Shown here: in pieces, positions 15,401 through 27,400 of the stretch
How positions within the stretch are numbered: position 1 is the first letter of the stretch
Layout: each line of letters opens with the position of its first letter
Assembly: GCF_040954835.1 (NCBI RefSeq)
Contig: NC_090706.1
Coordinates: 28,033,148-28,097,147 of the forward strand
Source: Lepisosteus oculatus
Lineage: Eukaryota > Chordata > Actinopteri > Semionotiformes > Lepisosteidae
DNA length: 64,000 nucleotides
Reading direction: 5' to 3'
The notes under the pieces: generated by a model
What the model was told of the DNA's origin: nothing
What the model saw: only the letters and a program-made list of their open reading frames with translations
Databases searched by the model: none
Program-made: the position numbers and the translations under genes

Positions 15401-18400
15401 TCAGACCACTGCAAATCTACCAAGACCTGGCCGTCCCTCTAAACTTTCAGCTCAGACAAGGAGAAGACTGATCAGAGATGCAGCCAAGAGGCCCATGATC
15501 ACTCTGGATGAACTGCAGAGAACTACAGCTGAGGTGGGAGAGTCTGTCCATAGGACAACAATCAGTCTTACACTGCACAAATCTGGCCTTTATGGAAGAG
15601 TGGCAAGAAGAAAGCCATTTCTCAAAGATATCCATAAAAAGTCTCGTCTAAAGTTTGCCACAAGCCACCTGGGAGACACCCCAAACATGTGGAAGAAGGT
15701 GCTCTGGTCAGATGAAACCAAAATCGAACTTTTTGGCCACAATGCAAAACAATATGTTTGGCGTAAAAGCAACACAGCTCATCACCCTCAACACACCATC
15801 CCCACTGTCAAACATGGTGGTGGCAGCATCATGGTTTGGGCCTGCTTTTCTTCAGCAGGGACAGGGAAGATGGTTAAAATTGAGGGGAAGATGGATGCAG
15901 CCAAATACAGGACCATTCTGGATGAAAACCTGTTGGAGTCTGCAAAAGACCTGAAACTGGGACAGAGATTTATCTTCCAACAAGACAATGATCCCAAACA
16001 TACAGCAAAATCTACAAAGGAATGGTTCACAAATAAATGTATCCAGGTGTTTGAATGGCCAGGTCAAAGTCCAGATCTGAATCCAATCGAGAATCTGTGG
16101 AAAGAGCTGAAAACTGCTGTTCACAAACGCTCTCCGTCCAACCTCACTGAGCTCGAGCTGTTTTGCAAGGAAGAATGGGCAAGAATTTCAGTCTCTCGAT
16201 GTGCAAAACTGATAGAGACATACCCCAAGCGACTTGCAGCTGTAATCGCAGCAAAAGGTGGCTCTACAAAGTATTAACGCAAGGGGGCCGAATAATTTTG
16301 CACGCCCCACTTTTCATTTTTTTATTAGTTAAAAAAGTTTCAAAAATCAAATAGATTTCGTTTCACTTCACAATTGTGTCCCACTTGTTGGTGATTCTTC
16401 ACATAAAATAAAAAATTTATATCTTTATGTTTGAAGCCTGAAATGTGGCAAAAGGTTGAAAAGTTCAAGGGGGCCGAATACTTTCGCAATGCACTGTATA
16501 TGTGGCATACTTGCCCCCCTCAGTTCCCACTATGGTTTACTAAACAGTTACTTTGCCATAGTTTCAAAACGCTGGTCACACTTTACAAAGCGTCTTTGTA
16601 CCTGACCACTGCAGTGCTGACTGAGCGATTTCCCCCAGGGGAGAAGCAGCAGGAGACGTAGCCGACACACGGATGGACACTCACCGCGTTCTGGGGGGAG
16701 GAAGAGAGCAGGGCTCCGCTGGGGCTGTACCAGGTCTCGGTGTACTCAGGTGCAAAAAGCTGCCTTGAGAGGAGAAGACGAGAGAGGAAAAGTCAGGTGA
16801 AGCCGAAACAGGCTATTCCTATGTGTCTCTCTCTCTGTGTTTGTCTCTCTGAGTGTCTCTGTCTCTGTGTGTGTGTCTTTCTCTTTGTGTGTGTCTCTCT
16901 CTCTGCCTCTGTGAGTGTGTCTCTGTGTGAGTGAGTCTCTCTCTGTTTATATGTCTCTCTCTCTCTGTGTGTCTTTCTCTCTGTGTGAGTGAGTCTCTCT
17001 CTGTGTCTCTCTCTTTCTGTTTGTCTTTCTCTCTCTGTGTCTCAAGTTAAGGTAGTTCTGTGTCCGAAACAGTTGACTTGTCAAACAAGTTTCCAGGCAC
17101 CTTATGCAAAATCTAGTGAGAAGAGGTGGAGGCAAGTAATCAAAATACTGTGCCATACATGTCAGTGAAGAGATTGTAAAACATCAGCTGAAAACACAAC
17201 AGCAAAAACTGCAGATACCAAGTAAATACAGTACATGCAATTCTGGGTTATCAATGGCACTGCTACTTTATCACCACCATAGACGTCTGAGTATGCTGAG
17301 TATTTCTCCTGAGAAGCACGGTGAAGAAGTGAGTCAGTGAGAAGCATTTCACAGTAAGAGCCATGTGTGGAGAGAGAAGCCAGCATTAATCGACAAAACC
17401 CCTTTGAGCGACTGAAACACAGACACTAATGGCACTCTGCGCTAATGGCTCACAGCTCGTGAAAGATTTATACCTGACAAAGCTTTTGAAACGTTACTGA
17501 GTTCTAAAGACTCAACTGTTGACTGACGGCTTTCTATTGTCTTCCAATATTGGAACAGCTGGGAGTGATAACATAACAAGGAGGTAAAAACAGTTTTGTT
17601 CCTGCATAGGAACAGGAAATGCTGCTATAGCATTAGGAAACACTAGTTTTGTTCAGGTATCACTCCTTCCGAGTCTGTTAGAAAAACACTCATCTCCACT
17701 AACCCGAACAATACAAACACATCTTCCAAAAAACGAAACAAATAAATAACAGAATCTGAAGAAGAAAACGATCCGTCTGTCCTTTTTACTTTAATTACCC
17801 AAAACAAGCTTCAGGACATCCAGAATTTGAATCATTCATAAACTTATATACACATATTAGAATAGGTGTTTCCTCAAACAGTTAATGGACAACAACCTTC
17901 GTGGTAAATATTTACACTGTGAGAGTCCTCTCAGACACATCTTTCCTGTTCGTGAAATGAGGTTTGTGTCTTCTTGCCTTCCTTCTGCATGGCAGTAATC
18001 CAGCAGTGCTGATACAAACACAGACCGCGGCTCGGCTCCTCCCCAGGACAGCGAGGCGCTTGCTCGGGCTGGCTGTTAAGTGGGTGGCCATCAGTATCGG
18101 TGTTTGTGTTAGCTGCCCTCACAGCTGGGGAGCGTCCAGCCCGACTGGTCCTGTCACTGCAGGGACCCTACAGGCAGAGCGCAACTTCAACACAAACACG
18201 CACTGCAGTCTCATACAGCCGGGCACCCAGAGACCGCCTGGGCTGTGTCGAGACTTTGGAACCTGGATGAGGGTTGCAAAGCAGTCAGTAGAGGGCATCC
18301 ACTGAGGAAGAATTCTAGCATTTACCTTTCTTAAAAGTGTATAAGATAGTGACTAGTTGGCATTGAAAAATGCCTTTTACCCAGCAACAGTATGAAAGAA

Positions 18401-21400
18401 CAATTGCAAGTATATTATTTGACTTTTTGATATTAATGCTACAACTGCAGAATGTCTAGCTCATTTCACACCTTTTATTTACAGTATATACTTCTTTTTG
18501 ACTGTATACAAGGTAAAACTGCTTCTTAAGAAGAATGTGGTCTATTACAAAGAAATGTTTGTAGAGAAAAAAACAACTCCTAATATGGAAACTTAGAATG
18601 AGCTTTCCTGTGTGAATTTGCTGTATAAAAATTGCATTTATCATCTCGGTGGAGAGGTTACCCACAGATCTGTATGAGAGGCTGCTCTCAGATCTGCATG
18701 ATCATATCCTTCCCATGCGCATGAATAAGGGACTCTGCTTGACCACACCCAACCGAAGAGTTTTCTTAGACAATTTCTAAACTTTTCCTCGGCACCACCC
18801 CATACAGAACTGCTGTATGAAAATCACAAATGTATCGTACACAAATGTACGAACACGGACTGAAATCCGTGTCAGATCTTGTAGAAGACCCTATGCGATG
18901 CGGTAAGAGCTGGAGAAAACAGGAGGCGTGGTAAAAGGGAACACACAGGGGTTTAATAGTGCACAAAATAATGGTGACAGTCCGTGAGACAGTGTATGGG
19001 GAAGACAAAACGGCATCCAAATCCAAACGGGTCCAAGGGCAGGTCAAAGCATAGTCCGAGAGTCCATCAACAAGGAATCCATCCTGGGCCTCGTCAAAGT
19101 TAAAATCCCCGGGAGGGGGGAGCACACGGACAAACGAAACATGGAGGTCCAAGGGTGACGGGGCGAGATCCTCCAGACCCCAGGCTCAGGAAGCGGGAGG
19201 TGTCGGGGATGAGGCCTATGCCCTCAGGAGATGGACGTAGGGTTTCCTGGTGCTAGGCGGGCCTCGCGACATCTTACCCTAATGATGAGCCCCGAGGACT
19301 GGAGGAGCTGGTCTTTAAATAATAACGCTAAAAGGGTACACCTGGAGAGCTTAATCACACGAACAATAATGGGAGCAGTGGAGCGCCCTCTAGGGAGGGA
19401 TCTCGGACGTGACAGGGGCCTTTGAAGCATGCACCTATGCGGCCCTCTTTTTCTTTGCCTCGCAACTGTTACTGGCATTTCTTAATCCAGTAAAAAAAAA
19501 AGGTACAGGAAGGAGAAATCGCAGAAAACCCAGCTGGACAGACAGCTGTTGCAGAGTTCAAAGTACACAGGGGTACAGAGCTCTGTGCTTTTCTCCGTCT
19601 TGGAGGAAGTGTATCACATCCTCCCCGTCCTTCCACTAATCGTGACAATACAAGATTTTTGAGTCGTCATTTTTCTATTTAGTGGAAGTTCTCCTCCTGA
19701 GCTCAAATTGAATGAGGGAGACACAGTGGGTGTAGGTGTGTTGGGGGAGCACTCCCTGTCCCTTGCCCCCCAAGGTATTTTTCTTCCTGCTGATGCCACA
19801 ATGATTTACTAATTAAAAAGAGAGCAGTTTCATTTTCTTCACTCGATTACAGAAAGCTGTCTCTGCAGAATAGCCATAGGGGAAACTATATTAAGCCAAA
19901 GAAGAAGCTGTAATTGTGAAGGGCACCAGATTCCCTATTAATGACCGTTCTTCACCCACGCTGACAGTCTCCACAGTGCCCTGCCTCTCACTTACACACT
20001 GCATTAACCTCTAGGAGGTATATTCTTTATGATCTTTTCCAGGACTTTTCTTTACAGAGTGAATTTCCATTCTCTATACCTGCTCCTGAAATAGTCATGT
20101 CAGTTCTTGCTCCAGAAAAACGTAGACCGTTGCTAGAAATTACAGAGCCAAACATTGAGACACATACTTGAAACAAGTGCAAATATTTACACGTTTTCCA
20201 GGTTAAGTTAGGTATTTGGGGGGATCTACCGGAATTACAACGCAATATCTTCTCGTGTCTGAAATTTCACGCCTCCTGAGAGTAACAACCAAAAACAGCC
20301 AGCGGGGCACAAGATCTAACAATCTCCTTTCATCTCATTTCCTCTGTGTGGTCTCTTCCGTTATCCATGGACTAACAGGAAAGGCACAATGGTTAAGAAC
20401 TGCGGTGTAGAATAGGAAATTGCAGAATGAAAAATCAATGGAGTGCAGCGTCTGTAATGGTGATAACTCTCAAGATAAGAGCCAGAAAATGCCATTAGGA
20501 AGTCATGACTTCTCAGTAATAACTCTGTGCCTCTGTCTTTGTCTCACTGCCAGACGGGCTCCGACAGCAGCATTTCGGATCCAAATGTCTGTAGAGAGTA
20601 ATGACTAAAACACAACTAGACTCCTCTCAATACCAGTGGTGTCCTCCATCAGACATCAGAGTGGTACCTAGGAGTGTGTGGATGTGCATATACTGTATTT
20701 ATAGAGCTATTTGGAGATGCTTTTATTTGGTAGGTTATAACCGTTATAAAACAAATTAAATTCTCCACACAAAATACCGCAAGTAAAATAACCCACAGCA
20801 AAGGCATACCTGAGATTATTTCATGCAAAGTCACTCAGCACTAGGTCATCAATGCATGTGACGAAGCCCTCAGGACCTTCCCAAATTCAGGTGAATTCAA
20901 ACCAACATCAGAGAGGTCTGCAAAAATCTAGCCCTGAAAAGTGTTGAGGAAGAGTACGGCACAACCAAGGGCCTGGCTAAGTACAGTACATTTTTATGCC
21001 CTGCACATGCACTACTCTAAAGCTTTACGAAAGTTTAGACATGTCACGAAGCGTCTTTCAGGACCCTATGCAGACAGCACAATCCAGAAGGGAGTGAGAA
21101 AACAATGGGAAAAAAGACTAGGACAGGGGCTGGAACCAGAGGCAGGTGTAGGAGATAAAGAATAAACAAGGAAGGGCTAAGAGGAGGGGCTTACGATCGT
21201 GACAAGACAATGCTGTACATTAATAAACCTTCCATGGGAAGTTTGCATTGTTTTGACTATTCCGTGATTGTACTTAAGTCATCGCTATTTACTTGCTTTC
21301 ACCTTGACAGACCTCAGTCTATCTGAGTAAAGGAAAGCTTTTCTGCATACATTTTGCTGATCTTGGCATTGAAGAAACTGGCTCCTTAGAAAAAGCTTCA

Positions 21401-24400
21401 CTGGCCCATCGTCCACTGATCTCCACGTGAACATGGGAAAAACAGTTCTGTGGATGCCCTTCCCGCTGTTGTCTCAGAGCTCATGAATTCCCCTCAAGAT
21501 CTTAATCTCCCCACTGTGTCTTAAGCCTGTGCTGCAGCTCTGGTGGTCACACAATGCAGATCATTTATTGTCTGTGTGGAGATATGCAATGCTGGAGTTA
21601 ATCCAGATGGACGCTTTGATTAAGTACCCAGAGTCTGAATCATGGCTGTCTGGCGGCTCTTAAAACAAGGGATCAGTTTAGTGAGAGTGGCACAAAGAGA
21701 GGCTAATGCACAGAGGTCAATAGTGCACATTCTCTCACAGGATTGAATGACTTCACTTCTTCTGGGAGGGCGTCTGGGGTGTGGGGGGTGGGAGGTGGGG
21801 ATGCAGCTGAAAGCATCCTCTGCAGAAAACCCTTGAAGACGTGAAAAAGCAGACGGGTAGTGATACATCACAGCTTTTGCTTCAGTGGGAATCAATGTCT
21901 TCCCATCTTCGGAGTGAACAAGGGCTTTAAAGCCCACGGAGAACTGCCATCCTCACAGAGAGAAAGTTAAGCTTCTGTTAAAGATAATAAACTGTTTTTT
22001 AAAGACTCAGTTCTCTCACAGCAACTCCCATACCAGCATGGGAGAGGGTGAGGCATGCATACCTGCTCCTCCAACACACACACCTGTTGGGCCATATGCC
22101 ATCTGACAGCCTTCAAGCTCTGAAAGGACAGAGAGCACCAACTAGACGAGTGTTGTGTTGCATACAGACATCACTGCAAGTGCCTGGAAGGTCAATAATT
22201 CAATTTCAATAACCCCATTATTTCTAGCATGGAGAACACCCGTCATAATCAGTTATTGACATGACCCAGGTCGAAAACTACAGACGTCTGGATCAATCTA
22301 TTCTGTAAGCCAGCTCCTGTCCTATTTGAGCCACTGGAGAGCCCTAGACGCCTGTGCTAATGTTATTTAAGAAATATCGGCAGTACTGACATCAGCCGTC
22401 TGCATAAGCATCTACGTCATGCCACACACACACTGCACAAATACAGGTTATCAGACACTGCTCTGCACTGTTGTGCACCATGATTGTGTCTGCACACATC
22501 TAGACTCTGCGTTGTCATACATTGTGATTGTGTCTGCACACATCTAGGCTCTGCATCATCATGCATCTCGATTGTGTCTGTACACATCTAGGCTCTGCAT
22601 TGTTGTGCATCGTGATTTTGTCTGCACACATCTAGGCTCTACATTGCGGGGCATCGTGACTGTGTCTGCACACATCTAGGCTCCGCATTGTTGTGCAACG
22701 TGGTTGTGTATGCACAACTCTAGGTTCTGCATCATCATGCATCGTCGTGCATCGTGACTGTCTGCACACATCTAGGCTCTGCATTGTCTTGCATCATCAA
22801 GCCAGTTCATTTTAACGTGGCCAAGCTCTGGAATGTAGGACGTGGCACTGCGCACCAATTTGAACAGAGGTGCGATGCTGGATCCAGATTTCTTCAAGGA
22901 GAGGAGCTGTTCCTGGAAAACTGTGCTTCCGCAGGAGCGGCAGGATCTGGGTGAGTCCAGGACAGATGGCGGAGGCAGCAGGCCAGCACTGGTGGCCAGC
23001 GGGAGTGCGGGATGTTGCCGAGTGCATCCGGAGGAGGGAGAAAGGATCTGTTGGCAGCAGCCGTGCTGCAAGCGCCCCTTCGACCTTCAGCCGAGAAATC
23101 ATTCACGTCCTGAACTCACTGACTCAGCACGGGCCCACAGCTCTTAAACAGATTAACTCCCAGCTGCCTGCAGCCATTTTCATTAGGATAAAAGCCCAGA
23201 GACACTGGGGAGCAGGAGAGGTGGGAGGGGGGAGTATGCAAAGATGCATTTGCAGCCAGGATGCTGGAAGAATGCCACAGCCTACAGATGTCCTGAGAAT
23301 CTGCTTTTTTTTTTCTTCCTGTTGCAACATACGGAAGCCAGGACAGAACGGAATCAAGTCGCTGCACTCCACTGGTGAATACCATCATCGTCAAAAATAA
23401 AACTCAAATGAAGTATTTTACTCAGGGCAGCCTCACGCTGGAACGCACCAGCCAGACCCTGATGTGACACGAATGCACAGTGCAGAGCCTGTGAGAGCTC
23501 AGAGAAATTCTTCAGGAAAATGTATTACCGTGGCCCACTCCCATCCTTCAGACTAACCCAGACACAAAGGGAACGGATGGATATCGATATTGCAGCAGAA
23601 TTGAATTGGGGCTGCTGGAGACTATTATGAAAGTGAATGCCCTCCATACATCAGGGTCCGGCTGGAGAAAGTAATAAAACCCTGGTCACAGAGAGAAGAC
23701 CCTGTATAAACAGGTGTGTTGTGCAGTGTGTGTGCGTGTTGGCGTCTATGTGTGCCCTGTGATGAACTGACGTCCCACCAAGGATGCACCAGCACAGATG
23801 GGGTTTTATATTTAGGCTGGCACAGACACCTTCATGGGTGGCATTTTTAAATTAGATGAATACTTGCAGAGATAGGATGTCCTACTACAAAGCGTCCTAC
23901 TGTTCTTCTCCGCGCCAGTTACACTGGGTACCCCAGACTGGCACTACGGGCGAGGCCGAACTGATACAACTCCGAAGCACCTTCTGCGTGAGGAAAAACA
24001 CTCACACCCCGTTATTTCTCTCTGTATTTTGTCATATTCCGATAGCTTCATAAAGAGCTTTTTGAATAAAGTACAACCAAAATTCATGATTCTCAATATA
24101 ACATCAACACTTGGTGACGGACCACTGTGACTTGTTTCTAAGGGGGCAATAGCAGTTTGTTTGCTACACAGGAATGATCCAGGACAAACGGCTGCATATT
24201 TGCCTACACTAACTCTTTACAATATAGTTCAGGTGGGTAGCTGCGTCAGCATGCGTAGGCTGCAAAGGAACAAGTAATAGGTTTATTCCATGCTGAAAAA
24301 AAGAAGAAAGAGAACACAACGTTTCGGCCGTGGAGCCTTCTTCAGGTGTCAATTTACAATATACAATATAGGCTACATGGACACTCACTCAAAAAACATT

Positions 24401-27400
24401 GCAGGTGTGCTGTAATTGTTTACTACATTTATATTTTCTTTTTTATTATAATAATAATAATAATGATAATGTTGCTTATAGCCTATACAATTTCTTGCAT
24501 TAGGAATTCACCTTTTTGCATACCCCAGCTTGCTCTCCATGAGACACACAGACAGGGAGAGAAGCTTGGGGTCAGAGCGCAGGGTCAGCCATTGTACAGC
24601 GCCCCTGGAGCAGTTGGGGTAAAGGGCCTTGCTCAGGGCCCCAATGGAGGAAAATTCCTCTGCCAGCTGTGGGATTTGAACCAGCAACCTTTGAGCCAGA
24701 GGGACAGAGCCTTAGCCACAGGACCACTGCTCCGCCCCTTAAATTTGTATTGGTAAATTGAAGAAAATATGGCATTTAGTCAATGCCTAAGATGGGGTGG
24801 CAAAGCCATATATAGAAATGGCAACAGCCACCCCATGTCCCCCCTCTGATTACACCCTTGCCAGGGGGCACCCTGCCTTGCGCCCACTGTTTGCCAGGAC
24901 AGGCTCTGACTCCCCAGTGACCCTGAAATGGATAAAACAGAGAGAAAATGGATGGATGGATGTTCTCACCAGCTGTATTGGGAAAATGAACTGCTGTTGT
25001 GTAGGAGTGTGCAATGCTCAAGGTTCATCCTCGCTGATAAAGCTCCATGCCAGAGCCAGAAAATCAACTCGCAATATAGCCGAGTTTGCAGCAGCTGCAG
25101 GTCTGAGACGTGTCCCTTGTCTTTCTTTGCAATCAACCGGAACAGCTGACATTTCGGAGTATATTGCCAAACCTGTGCTCTCAGAAGACAGAGGATGTGC
25201 ATTGGGTAATACAGGATTGACTAACAGAAACAGATGGAAGACTGAAAGATAAGCAGCCTTCGGTTTGATAGAAGGCACAGGACAGGCCTCTTCCTAATGT
25301 ACGATTGCTGGGTTACCGTTACCAGAGAGGAAAGCAGGGTGAAGACCCCTGGAAACTGCTCGAGAAGTATAGAAACATTGAGGGGAAAAACAAACAAACA
25401 GAAAATGAGAAAATCTGAGCATTAATTCAATTAGAAGAGAACTTTACTTCCAATTCACCCAACTGTCATTCTGCACCAGGAGCCCCCCTGCACAGCAGAA
25501 ACTGCTTTGAGGAAGAAGAAATTTAAGGGGAAGCTTTTTGAAGGAGGGTCTTGTTTCTGGTGAGGCCAGGGTGTGGAAATTCAAAATGGTGTCCAGACAG
25601 GACACCTCAATTATACACCTGGATCTCCTGCCCACATCTTTAATAACCACCTAGTCAGGAGCTTTGTTTTATGTCTCACCTGAAAAGCAGCACCTTCTAC
25701 AACACCCTGCCCTGGTCATTATATCGGAAACAGGAAATACTGGATCTTTGATATTCATTTTCCGGAGGGAAGGGCACTACCTACTGGTCTACCGAAAGCA
25801 TTTACAGCCACAGCTTGGTTTTCCTAGGAGATCTCCCATCCCAGTACAGACCAGGATCAGGCCTGCTTAGCTTCTGAGATCTGATGAAACCAGGCTACAA
25901 GGCAGCAATGCTCCAGGCACTAATACACAGTGCCATGATATACTAATGAAAAAAAGAAATGCAACATTTTCTGGAATGAGAGCACTATAGTTACAGCTGA
26001 TGTACTTTCAAAAAAAAGTTGTCAATTTGTTTTAAGCCCTCTGACCAGCAATACAGCTTGTGCAGTGAGGCATTGCAACTTGCCAATCACTCACCCAACG
26101 AGGTCCAGGTGGAACAATGCCTTTAAAAGGGCCTTAATTCAAAGCTTAGGTCAGTGCAGGAAACAGGCCACACTTAGTCAGTTTTCTGTGCATTCCATAA
26201 TGCCTCGAATGTCACCAGAAGCAAGGGAGAGGGCCATTGGCACGCTGCAGGCAGGCATGTCATGTGCCAGCGCTGCCAGACACTATGGAGTAAGCCACTC
26301 CACTGTGTCCCGACTGCAGAGAAGGTTTCAGCAGACCAGCAGGACAGATGACCGTCCAAGATCCGGTCACCGTCGAGTGACCGCACCAGAGCAGGACCGA
26401 CACATCAGATTGGTCCATCTAAGAGATTGTTTCAGATCTGCCACTCGACCCTTACTGCTGCTGAAACTGCTGGCAGACACAATGCCAGCATCAGTGACAG
26501 GACAGTGAGGCTCCGTGCTGCTGGCCTTACAGCAAGGCGACCTGTCAGAGGTCTCCTCACACCTCCTAGACTTTACACCCGACTGGCTTGGGCCAGACAG
26601 AGGCTGCGATGGACTTGTCAGCAGTGACATCAGGTCCTCTTCACGGATGAGTCACTCTTCAGCCTGTTCCACGCAGACAGGAGGGCCAGAGTGTGGAGGA
26701 GGAGGTGTTGCATTTCTTTTTTCCATCAGTATATATACCACTCCTGTGACATGTGACACAGTTTTGCACCGTACTTTTCAATTACCGCTACCATCTGATG
26801 AAACAAAAGGAGATAAGTCTGAATTGTTCTGGGGGAATGAATAACCCTATTCAAAAGTTCCCTAAAAGTATTGGCAAATTTGACTAATAGTAGACAAAGA
26901 TGCTCACTGGCAATACCCAGCTACAGAATTAGCAATTCTAAAAATAAAGTGGCATCATCGCTGTTTTGTCAATGGTGTGATACTGTAGCTTCATGGCCAT
27001 GACACTACAGATTCTTTTACAGGCCTGTGCTTGAACCCATGGGACCAATCCTGGCCCAGGTGGCTGATTTCATTCCCCACAGAGACGCCAGCCTCCAGCT
27101 GGGAGGTTCTGATCTGGTGGGACTCTCTGGTAAACTTCAGGAGCTCCTCCATATGATACCAGGCCATAACAAAGCATGTGTCTATTCGTTTCTGACTCAT
27201 TTAGGCATGTAGAATGATTGAAAAGAGAAAAGAAACATATATCCAACTCGCTGATAATATGCCTCTGCAACCTAAACTCCAAAAAGCAGTAAGAGCTTCA
27301 GGAAATGAGCTCAGGAAAAGATGGCAAGTTGAAAACAACACGGAAATGAAACAGCACTGCAAACAGCTTGACTGTGCTGGACGACACATTGGGACAGTGG

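Noticed and set aside
22470..22795. CRISPR-like regular spacing
   Set aside because: Whole units repeat, including the would-be spacers, and this is vertebrate DNA; it is a minisatellite.
22870..23400. 176-codon plus-strand frame with overlapping minus frames
   Set aside because: No recognisable domain, no splice-site pattern and no homology with the known neighbours of this block.
25800..25890. A functional 5S rRNA gene
   Set aside because: Ends are missing, several conserved bases differ, no T-run terminator follows and a SINE body continues from it.
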